The notes beneath the pieces were generated by a model. That model ran no database searches and was not told where the DNA came from. It worked only from the letters and a program-made list of their open reading frames with translations. Shown here in pieces: positions 1 through 5,360 of a DNA stretch of 5,530 nucleotides. A program made the position numbers and the translations under genes. Positions within the stretch are counted from its first letter, which is position 1. Every line of letters begins with the position of its first letter. The stretch comes from Cyanobacteria bacterium UBA8803 (GTDB lineage Bacteria; Cyanobacteriota; Cyanobacteriia; Cyanobacteriales; Coleofasciculaceae): positions 25,046-30,575 of the forward strand of contig DNXU01000496.1 in the NCBI GenBank assembly GCA_003505715.1, read 5' to 3'.

Positions 1-24
1 CCCTCACACCCTCACACCCTCACT
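1..24. repeat. 8-bp tandem repeat, three copies, cut by window edge
   Basis: Two identical CCCTCACA units (1-8, 9-16) are followed by CCCTCACT (17-24). The array probably continues to the left of the window. The stop codon of the small leftward gene lies in the third unit (20-22), so the repeat forms or abuts the 3' end of that gene. Short arrays of this sort are common between genes in repeat-rich cyanobacteria; that is family knowledge, not shown here. Confidence 0.85.
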
Positions 25-235
25 CCTCCAGCTCCCCAAATTGCTTTTTGGGCTTGGCGGGACGTTGAGTAGCATCGGCATTTTCTGGAGCTTCGTTAGT
101 CCGAGTTGGATCGCTCCCTTGAGTCACAATATCGTGGGGTTCTATTGTGGAATCATCTACACCATTAATCACACTTTCAGCATTTGTATTCGGTTTGGTA
201 GAAGCGCCTTTATGACTGGCATGACCGCTAGGCAT
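20..235 (-). CDS. Small polar protein of unknown function (71 aa)
   Basis: The product is not recognised. It is short, very hydrophilic and rich in Asn, Thr, Ser, Asp, Glu and Pro, with no membrane segment, signal peptide or Cys. The C-terminal end is lysine-rich and then acidic (KPKKQFGELEE), so it is probably mostly disordered. The frame stays open five codons further upstream to an ATG at 248-250, but the ATG at 233-235 is the better start: a perfect GGAGG (244-248 on the complementary strand) sits 8 nt before it and overlaps the outer ATG. A possible -10 box (TATATT, complement of 261-266) would leave only a few nucleotides before the outer ATG but a normal leader before the inner one. 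The stop falls inside the octamer repeat. A hydrophobic frame on the opposite strand begins only at a TTG without a ribosome site and was discarded. The ribosome site makes a real gene likely; the function is open. Confidence 0.62.
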   Translation of the reverse strand: MPSGHASHKGASTKPNTNAESVINGVDDSTIEPHDIVTQGSDPTRTNEAPENADATQRPAKPKKQFGELEE

Positions 236-250
236 GAGTAAGTCCTCCAT

Positions 251-271
251 TGAGGTAATTAATATACCTCA
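251..271 (-). promoter_or_regulatory. Inverted repeat (possible operator) over a putative -10 box
   Basis: TGAGGTA (251-257) and TACCTCA (265-271) form perfect 7-bp arms around a 7-nt AT-rich spacer. On the leftward strand the spacer contains TATATT (complement of 261-266), a plausible -10 box placed correctly for the gene starting at 235. A further ACCTC copy lies at 278-282, 12 bp from the one in the right arm. The arms and spacing suit a dimeric repressor site. No -35 box matches well, and the regulator is unknown. Confidence 0.4.
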
Positions 272-305
272 GCATAGACCTCTCAGTTGGAATAAATACC
301 CTATC

Positions 306-335
306 TTAGGACTGAGTTTATATTATTGATATAAT
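306..335 (+). promoter_or_regulatory. Probable promoter of the cysteine hydrolase gene
   Basis: A perfect TATAAT lies at 330-335, 21 bp before the ATG at 357. The best -35 candidate is TTAGGA (306-311) at 18-bp spacing, which is a weak match. Transcription would begin near 341-343, giving a leader of about 15 nt. No Shine-Dalgarno sequence is visible in that leader, which is not unusual for cyanobacterial genes. Confidence 0.5.
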
Positions 336-356
336 GCTGTTTTTGGTACTTATCCT

Positions 357-914
357 ATGTCCGATCCTTTAATTATCATTGATGTCCAAGCAGGTTTTAT
401 TAATGAATTTACCCATCATATCCCGCAACGAGTTCTCCGTTTAATTGAGCGAGATGAGTATAGACCAATCCTGTTTACTCAGTTCATAAATACAGCAGAT
501 GGGCCATACCAACGGTTTCTCGATTGGCATAGCTGCGATACTGAACCAGAGACTAATATTGTTGCTGAGCTAGAACCTTGGGTTCAACCGGAACGATTGT
601 TTGCTAAGCAGGGACTGTGCGGAATGCCAGATAAGTTAGCAACCTACCTGCGGGAGCAGTTTATTGAAAGGATCTTACTTGTTGGCATCGATACGGATAT
701 GTGCGTGTTGAAACTAGCGATGGATTGTTTTGATATGGGCATTGAACCCATCGTATTGACAGATTGCTGCGCGAGTACGGCAGGTTTACAAGCACATTTG
801 GCTGGGCTAGCAGTACTCAGCCGAAATATTGGTGCTAAGCGTCTGCGTGAAGCTGGTCTTTCTGAGGGATCGTTGGCCGCACCAGTAGAACCGAGCAGAG
901 AAAAGATAAAATAA
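357..914 (+). CDS. Isochorismatase-like cysteine hydrolase (185 aa)
   Basis: This belongs to the isochorismatase-like cysteine hydrolase superfamily, cytosolic alpha/beta enzymes that hydrolyse amide or ether bonds in small metabolites through a Cys nucleophile. The catalytic triad can be read directly: Asp9 in the first strand (LIIIDVQAGF), Lys84 (FAKQG) and Cys116 in the segment GIDTDMCV, where the family's cis-peptide precedes the cysteine. The length is normal for the family and the first strand begins five residues after the ATG, so the start is sound. The DxH metal site typical of nicotinamidases is not seen near residues 41-58, so nicotinamidase is unlikely; the substrate cannot be assigned. 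The protein is fairly Cys-rich (C60, C88, C116, C124, C137, C138). It has its own TATAAT promoter and is divergent from the small polar-protein gene. A MITE-like element begins 10 bp after the stop, so co-transcription with the phosphodiesterase gene is uncertain. Confidence 0.9.
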   Translation: MSDPLIIIDVQAGFINEFTHHIPQRVLRLIERDEYRPILFTQFINTADGPYQRFLDWHSCDTEPETNIVAELEPWVQPERLFAKQGLCGMPDKLATYLREQFIERILLVGIDTDMCVLKLAMDCFDMGIEPIVLTDCCASTAGLQAHLAGLAVLSRNIGAKRLREAGLSEGSLAAPVEPSREKIK

Positions 915-924
915 ACAAGATTAT

Positions 925-1061
925 AGGACTTACCCAGAGCCTCTATTAGTAGGGTGTGTTATGCGGTAGCTCTCCGCACCCTTACCGCTATATATAGCTC
1001 AGTATCACGCTAGTAGCTAAAGCACCATTACCACTATATATGGCCCAGTTGCGTAAGTCCT
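925..1061. mobile_element. MITE-like element with 9-bp terminal inverted repeats
   Basis: AGGACTTAC (925-933) and GTAAGTCCT (1053-1061) are perfect terminal inverted repeats enclosing 119 bp with no coding capacity. GATTA lies just outside each end (919-923 and 1063-1067), one base from the repeat, and may be a remnant of the target duplication. The right end reads CCCAGTTGCGTAAGTCCT; ends of this sort recur in cyanobacterial genomes as non-autonomous elements (recalled, not searched). A related GCGTAAGTC occurs at 2870-2877. No transposase is present, so any movement would depend on one elsewhere. Confidence 0.62.
966..1049. repeat. Diverged tandem duplication inside the MITE-like element
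   Basis: The segments 966-1003 and 1013-1049 are direct repeats of about 38 bp. Both start GTAGCT, contain GCACC and TTACC, and end with a CTATATAT core followed by CAGT. The last 22 bases match at 19 positions (982-1003 against 1028-1049). The offset is 46-47 bp. The core of the element therefore seems to have arisen by duplication. Confidence 0.6.
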
Positions 1062-1082
1062 GGATTAGTAGGGGATAGCCAA

Positions 1083-1613
1083 GTGAAAACCAAGGTAGCC
1101 TTCTGGCTTGTTCCGGCAGTAGAGGACAGAGCCTTCTTTCAGGAAATGATAGATACTCTAGCTCACGAGTATGATGCTCCAGCTTTTGTCCCCCATGTAA
1201 CTATCTACTTTGGGGAATGCCAACCTGATGAATCTCCAACCTCTCTTGTTGAAGAAGCCATACAGGGAGTTAAAAGTTTTAGTCTTGCGGTAGATAGGCT
1301 GCTGTATACAGACCAATTTACTAAGACTCTATTCGTGCAATTTCAACCGAATTCTGTTCTTACTCAGATATCAGAAACCTTGCGTCATAGTTTAGGGCAA
1401 CCATCTGATTTTGTCCTTAATCCTCATTTGAGTTTGATTTACAAACAGATGAGCGAGGAAACTCAAAAATATTTAGTCACTTCGATAACTTTGCCGAAGT
1501 CGGAAGTCTTTTTTAATGAAGTACAAGCCATCCTAGCCCCAAATAAAACCCAAACACGAGAAGATGTTGAGAGCTGGAAAGTGCTTTATAAAACGCAATT
1601 AGATAACAGCTAG
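1083..1613 (+). CDS. 2H phosphoesterase, cyclic phosphodiesterase-like (176 aa)
   Basis: The protein carries the two His-x-Thr/Ser motifs that define the 2H phosphoesterase superfamily: PHVT (His38, Thr40) and PHLS (His115, Ser117), 77 residues apart. The start, with FWLVPAVED and then FVPHVTIYFG, resembles the cyclic phosphodiesterase branch, whose plant members open ADP-ribose 1'',2''-cyclic phosphate and nucleoside 2',3'-cyclic phosphates; RNA ligase/LigT-like proteins are the nearest alternative. A soluble cytosolic enzyme that opens 2',3'-type cyclic phosphates is the inference; the true substrate is unknown. The start is GTG at 1083: AGGGG (1070-1074) lies 8 nt upstream, no other in-frame start occurs back to a stop at 1014, and the first internal Met (22) would remove the first beta-strand. 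The MITE-like element ends 21 bp before the start, so it may supply leader or promoter sequence. The length is normal and both motifs are intact. Confidence 0.85.
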   Translation: MKTKVAFWLVPAVEDRAFFQEMIDTLAHEYDAPAFVPHVTIYFGECQPDESPTSLVEEAIQGVKSFSLAVDRLLYTDQFTKTLFVQFQPNSVLTQISETLRHSLGQPSDFVLNPHLSLIYKQMSEETQKYLVTSITLPKSEVFFNEVQAILAPNKTQTREDVESWKVLYKTQLDNS

Positions 1614-1628
1614 GGCAGATGCTATTGG

Positions 1629-1659
1629 GGGGTGCGTTAGCTTTCACGTAACGCACCCT
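1629..1659. repeat. 10-bp inverted repeat between convergent genes
   Basis: GGGTGCGTTA (1630-1639) and TAACGCACCC (1649-1658) pair perfectly around a 9-nt loop, with a possible further G-T pair (1629/1659). It begins 16 bp after the phosphodiesterase stop. No T-run follows on either strand, so it is not a classical intrinsic terminator, although it could slow polymerase or protect the 3' end. The left arm matches 952-961 at nine of ten positions, which suggests a dispersed cyanobacterial repeat. The rest of 1614-1730 shows nothing else. Confidence 0.75.
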
Positions 1660-1730
1660 ACAAATAGAAATCAGAAATCCTGTACACCCCACATCCTACA
1701 ACTCCCCTATTCAGTAATGGCCTAAAGAGG

Positions 1731-2777
1731 TTAGGTAGGCAAAGGCTCTAAGATTGAACCATATAGGTCAACAAACCTTTGAAAAAGTAACATAGTTTCG
1801 TGATTTGAAATTCTACTTAAGTGTACTAAACGGTGTATGTTGCGTTCAGCCAGTTTGCTTAAATAGGGCAAATCCTCAAACAGAGTTAAACAAGAGGCAA
1901 TATGCAAGATTATTTGCAATAAAGGCTTCGGCCACTCCAAGTCGCTGTAAATGTCTATAAATAGCTTATGCTCCTTGTGGCTGAGGGGAAGTACGTTAAA
2001 GATTACGACGACTTTCTTACCGTTATAGACAGGAATGACAAGTTCAACCGTATAAGGGGTATGTAAGATTAAGCCCACTTCTACAATCGGCTGCCTCCAA
2101 ATTCTTAGCGCATTTAAGGGAGAGTCTAAAACAGTTTGAAATTTAACCATTCCCCCGATGGCTGTAGGCTCGAAATGGCTGACTTTAATCACCCTCAGAT
2201 TATTGAGGCTAAAATTGTGAATGCTTTCTAGATGCTTGAGGTTCAGCAAGTGATAGATCTGGCAGAGATACGGGAAAGGTAAAATATATTCCTGGCTGAT
2301 CATATGTTGCTGTTGTAACTCTAACATCCGAGCCTCTGCTGTAGATATATAAACATCATGATGGCAATTATTTGCATCAGCTCGATAAGTCTGGATGGTT
2401 CCAACAGTAGTGCTACTTAAGGTTTCCTCTGGCTTTAAACACAGCCAAGTCACAAAGAATAAAGAGGCAGTAACCAGATGAGAAATCTCTAGAGCGGATA
2501 GATAGCTATCTGCAAAGGAAGAGACAACTTTTGAGGTAATGCCCAAAATCCAAGACGGAATACCAAATATCCAAATACCATTTGTGATTTTGGATATGAT
2601 AACTGAAAACTCTGGAGAATGTTTATTGTTCATTGATTGATTCACGATGGGGGAGAAATATTTGCGGATAGAACTATGAGCAAAACTTGGAGTAACCTGG
2701 CTATATTGCCAAAAAGCATTAATTAACCTCCAGGTAATGAAACCTTTAAGGCAGTACCTGATAGGTTTATTAGACAC
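1731..2777 (-). CDS. Unassigned protein; C-terminal half resembles a Rieske-oxygenase catalytic domain
   Basis: The family is not recognised with confidence. Residues 66-86 and 100-114 are hydrophobic and could be two membrane helices. From about residue 165 the protein recalls the iron-binding catalytic domain of Rieske non-haem oxygenases: His182-x4-His187 preceded at -3 by Asn179 (family pattern D-x2-H-x4-H), then HFEPTAIGG, a strand-rich stretch with VVVIFNVLPLS and LFIDIY, and FEDLPYL, where Asp302 would be the third iron ligand. No Cys-x-His...Cys-x2-His cluster motif exists in the N-terminal half or in the upstream DNA, so no Rieske centre is encoded here. The protein may be a diverged partner subunit, a remnant or something unrelated. 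The GTG start has no ribosome site; an ATG at 2631-2633 (Met49, 300 aa) also lacks one and would still keep both hydrophobic segments. The long open frame supports a gene; the oxygenase link is inference. It converges on the phosphodiesterase gene. Confidence 0.6.
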   Translation of the reverse strand: MSNKPIRYCLKGFITWRLINAFWQYSQVTPSFAHSSIRKYFSPIVNQSMNNKHSPEFSVIISKITNGIWIFGIPSWILGITSKVVSSFADSYLSALEISHLVTASLFFVTWLCLKPEETLSSTTVGTIQTYRADANNCHHDVYISTAEARMLELQQQHMISQEYILPFPYLCQIYHLLNLKHLESIHNFSLNNLRVIKVSHFEPTAIGGMVKFQTVLDSPLNALRIWRQPIVEVGLILHTPYTVELVIPVYNGKKVVVIFNVLPLSHKEHKLFIDIYSDLEWPKPLLQIILHIASCLTLFEDLPYLSKLAERNIHRLVHLSRISNHETMLLFQRFVDLYGSILEPLPT

Positions 2778-2783
2778 TTCGCA

Positions 2784-2880
2784 ATAAGTAAGACTTGTGC
2801 CAATTAATCATTCAGATGCAACCTGTTCTATTGGCACAGGTAATACTCGCCTTACTTATAGAGATTGGGCGTAAGTCTTA
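2784..2880. repeat. Nested inverted repeats just upstream of the unassigned gene
   Basis: The outer arms are ATAAGTAAG (2784-2792) and CTTACTTAT (2851-2859). The inner arms are TGTGCCAAT (2796-2804) and ATTGGCACA (2830-2838) around a 25-nt loop. An alternative pairing joins TAAGACTT (2789-2796) to AAGTCTTA (2873-2880). The outer stem ends 6 nt before the GTG start of the leftward gene, so the structure could lie in its leader or carry its promoter (TATAAG, complement of 2856-2861). GCGTAAGTC (2870-2877) matches the right end of the element at 925-1061, suggesting a decayed MITE. Confidence 0.55.
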
Positions 2881-3083
2881 AGCTCGATAAAAATCAGATA
2901 ACAGTGTTTGCTGTTGCTCTTATCAGGGATAACTTTTCAAAGTAAATCTCCCTTAGGACTCGTGCTTTGTGGTTACTTCTACGGTAGAAGCTCTGAGCTT
3001 TACCATCCTCTACCGCAAGTTGAGATTAACGTTCTATCTAAATGATGAGCAGGTTAGCTGTTAAAAGGTAAAGAACATTACAA
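2881..3083. other. Non-coding stretch with a palindrome cluster at 2976-3015
   Basis: No convincing coding frame or RNA gene is seen. Two near-adjacent palindromes stand out: CTTCTAC-G-GTAGAAG (2976-2990) and AAGCTC-T-GAGCTT (2988-3000). CGGTAGA (2982-2988) can also pair with TCTACCG (3009-3015), so two foldings compete. With single-base centres these look more like protein-binding or repeat sequences than RNA hairpins. Function unknown. Confidence 0.4.
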
Positions 3084-3173
3084 TAGACTTCTTGCAGATG
3101 GGACAGGGCATAGGGAACAAGGGACAAGAATTGGCACAAACTGCATTAGAAAAATACTTTTGCAAGAGGTCTA
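3084..3173. mobile_element. 90-bp MITE-like element with TA ends
   Basis: TAGACTTCTTGCA (3084-3096) and TGCAAGAGGTCTA (3161-3173) are 13-bp terminal inverted repeats with one mismatch. Each end begins with TA, as expected for insertion at a TA by IS630/Tc1-mariner relatives; ends reading GACCTCTTGCAAAA are familiar from cyanobacterial genomes (recalled, not searched). Inside is a degenerate 7-bp array at 3100-3127 (GGGACAG, GGCATAG, GGAACAA, GGGACAA). There is no coding capacity. It lies immediately beyond the treZ terminator. Confidence 0.62.
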
Positions 3174-3175
3174 AT

Positions 3176-3210
3176 AAAAAATGGGGTGTAGGCCAATTTT
3201 CCCTACACCC
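3176..3210 (-). terminator. treZ: Intrinsic terminator of treZ
   Basis: Read leftward, GGGTGTAGG (complement of 3202-3210) pairs perfectly with CCTACACCC (complement of 3184-3192) around a 9-nt loop. Two nucleotides later comes a run of six T (complement of 3176-3181). The hairpin starts 37 bp after the treZ stop codon. This is a textbook rho-independent terminator and indicates that the treZ transcript ends here. Confidence 0.85.
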
Positions 3211-3247
3211 TATAATTAGATAATGAAGCATTAAGGAGGAATCTTTC

Positions 3248-5080
3248 TTATTGCGCTAGTGTTTCTAGCTCGTAAAGCGCAAAACTTTGCGGGTTAACGA
3301 TCGCTTCTTGCCCGTGGAGGAGTTTGTCCGGCATTTTAGAGCCAGACCCCAGCCATTGAGGATCGGCAGAATCAAGAATCTTTTGCCAGATACCGCCAGG
3401 AAGTGAGCTACAGGTTACCTCTTTTTCATGAAAGTTCATCAGACAACAGATTTGGCTGCCTATACTGCCACGGCGGAGGAGTAACAGTTTATCCTCTTCC
3501 ATAGCTGAGACCTCTAAGTTTTCCTTATCGAGCGTTTTCAATGCTGGCATGGTGCGGCGCAGTTGAATTAAATGCCGATAAAGGTCGAGCATGACTTTGT
3601 TTTTGCCTTCCTGGCGTTTCTCCCACTTCAACTGAGAGCGCTGGAACGTATCTACGCTGAAAGGATCGATAAACTCTCCTTCCATATGGAAATCCGTAAA
3701 CTCCCGTTTTCTCCCTTGTCTGACTGACTCAACTAAATCTGCGTCGGTGTGACTGATGAAGTATAGAAAGGGAGTATCTTCTGCGTACTCTTCACCCATA
3801 AAAAGTAGGGGGATGTAAGGAGACAACAGAACCGCACCCGCAGCAAGTTTTAACCCTTCAAAGGAGACGAGATGGGTTAAGCGTTCCCCTAGCATCCTAT
3901 TTCCGACTTGATCGTGATTTTGAGCGCAAACCACGAATTGATGAGCGGGGCGATCGCTTGCATCGCTGCCATGATATCGGCGGCGCTGGGGAGAGTATTG
4001 CCAGGAGTAAACAAAGCTTTCTTTATAGGCTTTAGCTAAGTCTGCACATTTCCCGAAATCCTGGTAATATCCCTTCTGTTCTCCGGTGAGTAAGGTATGA
4101 AGGGCATGATGGAAATCGTCACTCCACTGAGCGTCGATGCCGTATCCCCCTAACTCCCACTCCCGAATGACTCGCACATCATTTAAATCACTTTCAGCAA
4201 TAAGATACAGTTTCCGACCTAGGCTTTCTGCAAGAGCCGCCACTTGTTCGGCAATTTCAGTCAAGACGTGCTTCGCCCCCAAATCAAAAATGGCGTGGAT
4301 GGCATCTAATCTTAGGGCATCAACGTGATAATGCTCAAACCAATAGACGGCATTTTCGATAAAGTAATTGCGAACTCCGTCGCTGTACATATCATCAAAG
4401 TTGATTGCCCTACCCCAAGGTGTTTTGTAAGTCTCGGTAAAGTAAGTGCCAAATTGGCTGTTGTAGTTCCCTTCTGGGCCAAAGTGGTTGTAAACTACAT
4501 CCAGAATAACGGCTAGACCTTCCTGGTGACAGGCATCGATCAGTTTCTTTAAACCTAGCGAGCCACCGTAGGAATTCTGCACCGCGTAAGGATAGGCTCC
4601 ATCATAGCCCCAGTTGCGATCGCCTGGAAATTGGGCCACTGGCATGATTTCAATGGCATTGACTCCCAATTCGCGCAATTCGCCCAAGCGGGAAATAATT
4701 GCTTCAAACGTACCTGCTGGCGTGAAAGTGCCAACGTGCAATTCGTAGATAATCATTTCTACTAAGGGGATACCAGACCAATTGTTATCAGTCCAGTTCA
4801 TCGTACTATGGTCGATCACCTCCGAAGGGCCATGTACGTCTTTAGGTTGAGAATGGGAGGCCGGATCTGGCCTGTCAGTTTCTCCAGCAATTTTGTAGAA
4901 ATACAGCGTTCCTGGCTCAATGCCTTCAGCGGTTACTTTAAAATACCATTGTTCATCCTTTACCATAGGCAGGATGCGCTGTTCGGGATAGACGATTTGC
5001 ACGGCCACCTCTTGATGAGAAGGTGCCCAAACCGTAAATTCACAACGACCGTCACCAAGATAATTAGAGCCTATTTTCAC
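3248..5080 (-). CDS. treZ: Maltooligosyltrehalose trehalohydrolase TreZ (610 aa)
   Basis: TreZ (EC 3.2.1.141, family GH13) cleaves the alpha-1,4 bond next to the terminal trehalosyl unit of maltooligosyltrehalose made by TreY, releasing trehalose. It is cytosolic and draws on glycogen-type glucans. The N-terminal beta-sandwich (about 1-95) carries FTVWAP, followed by a TIM barrel (about 105-480) and a beta-rich C-terminal domain (about 525-608). GH13 motifs are intact: DVVYNH (194-199), LRLDAIH with nucleophile Asp259, LIAES with acid/base Glu296, and AQNHDQVGN with Asp390. The segment EIMPVAQFPG (144-153) followed by WGYDG (157-161) is typical. Length is normal. The start is GTG at 5078-5080, 7 nt after GGAG. 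No treY lies in the 450 bp upstream, and a terminator follows, so the gene appears monocistronic within this view. Trehalose serves in osmotic and desiccation tolerance in cyanobacteria (established). Codons and the three HIP1 sites in and near the gene suit a resident gene. Confidence 0.97.
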   Translation of the reverse strand: MKIGSNYLGDGRCEFTVWAPSHQEVAVQIVYPEQRILPMVKDEQWYFKVTAEGIEPGTLYFYKIAGETDRPDPASHSQPKDVHGPSEVIDHSTMNWTDNNWSGIPLVEMIIYELHVGTFTPAGTFEAIISRLGELRELGVNAIEIMPVAQFPGDRNWGYDGAYPYAVQNSYGGSLGLKKLIDACHQEGLAVILDVVYNHFGPEGNYNSQFGTYFTETYKTPWGRAINFDDMYSDGVRNYFIENAVYWFEHYHVDALRLDAIHAIFDLGAKHVLTEIAEQVAALAESLGRKLYLIAESDLNDVRVIREWELGGYGIDAQWSDDFHHALHTLLTGEQKGYYQDFGKCADLAKAYKESFVYSWQYSPQRRRYHGSDASDRPAHQFVVCAQNHDQVGNRMLGERLTHLVSFEGLKLAAGAVLLSPYIPLLFMGEEYAEDTPFLYFISHTDADLVESVRQGRKREFTDFHMEGEFIDPFSVDTFQRSQLKWEKRQEGKNKVMLDLYRHLIQLRRTMPALKTLDKENLEVSAMEEDKLLLLRRGSIGSQICCLMNFHEKEVTCSSLPGGIWQKILDSADPQWLGSGSKMPDKLLHGQEAIVNPQSFALYELETLAQ

Positions 5081-5094
5081 ATTTAATCTCCTTT
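5078..5094 (-). promoter_or_regulatory. treZ: treZ ribosome site with overlapping ATG-TGA
   Basis: AAAGGAGA (complement of 5087-5094) is a strong Shine-Dalgarno sequence. Seven nucleotides after its GGAG core comes the GTG that opens the treZ frame. An ATG in another frame (5080-5082) overlaps that GTG and is followed at once by TGA, giving the start-stop sequence ATGTGA. The GTG is needed because the treZ frame begins there. Ribosomes could in principle pause or terminate on the ATG-TGA. Confidence 0.7.
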
Positions 5095-5150
5095 GCTGGC
5101 AATGGGGAGTTAGGCTTTATGGACAGGGCTTACGCCATATCTGCTGTTTG

Positions 5151-5184
5151 CCCCCTCGCCCCCCAATCTTGGGGGTCGGGGGGG
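5151..5184. repeat. Very GC-rich 16-bp hairpin in the probable treZ leader
   Basis: Arms 5151-5166 and 5169-5184 pair over 16 positions with one mismatch (C5159/T5176) and one G-T pair; the two innermost pairs would open to make a usable loop. It consists of C-runs facing G-runs and begins 70 bp upstream of the treZ start. Runs of five and seven G lie on the + strand. No T-run follows on the leftward strand, so it is not a simple terminator. Similar C-run/G-run hairpins are scattered in filamentous cyanobacterial genomes (recalled). Confidence 0.75.
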
Positions 5185-5320
5185 CTTGGCAGAAGGAGTT
5201 CAGAATCTGTTAAACCTTGGCCAAATTGCTCTAGATTGTCTTCTTTGTAAAGCTATTGAAGCATCCACCCGCTGAAAGAAACTTATATGTTTGAATCGTG
5301 TGTTCTTAGATACAAGGTTT

Positions 5321-5328
5321 GCGATCGC
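5321..5328. repeat. HIP1 octamer GCGATCGC
   Basis: This is a perfect copy of the highly iterated palindrome abundant in many cyanobacterial genomes. Two more perfect copies lie inside treZ at 3950-3957 and 4616-4623. It is the best taxonomic marker in the window; it has no assigned role at this site. Confidence 0.9.
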
Positions 5329-5333
5329 ACAAG

Positions 5334-5360
5334 TAGGGGCACGACATTGCCGTGCCCCTA
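5334..5360. repeat. 10-bp perfect inverted repeat
   Basis: TAGGGGCACG (5334-5343) and CGTGCCCCTA (5351-5360) pair perfectly around the 7-nt loop ACATTGC. It starts six bases after the HIP1 octamer. No T-run follows on the rightward strand. Hairpins reading GTAGGGGCACG...CGTGCCCCTAC are a familiar dispersed repeat in cyanobacteria (recalled, not searched), so it is more likely a repeat copy than a gene-specific terminator. Confidence 0.8.

Noticed and set aside
41..241. Rightward hydrophobic 66-residue frame opposite the small leftward gene
   Set aside because: It begins at TTG with no ribosome site and lies wholly antisense to a frame that has a perfect GGAGG. Its hydrophobic content follows from the opposite strand's polar codons.
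1629..1659. Intrinsic terminator for the phosphodiesterase gene
   Set aside because: The hairpin is strong but has no T-run on either strand, and it resembles a dispersed repeat; listed as a repeat instead.
2778..3060. A lost Rieske domain in the DNA upstream of the unassigned gene
   Set aside because: On the leftward strand I found no Cys-x-His or Cys-x2-His pattern and no long frame, so no detached Rieske domain is visible.
3231..3262. Perfect AAGGAGG on the rightward strand next to the treZ stop
   Set aside because: No start codon at a suitable distance opens a frame longer than a few codons, so it is a chance match.
4137..5086. Rightward frames of 63-92 residues inside treZ (4137-4328, 4325-4516, 4808-5086)
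   Set aside because: All lie antisense to a fully intact GH13 enzyme and show no domain or motif of their own.
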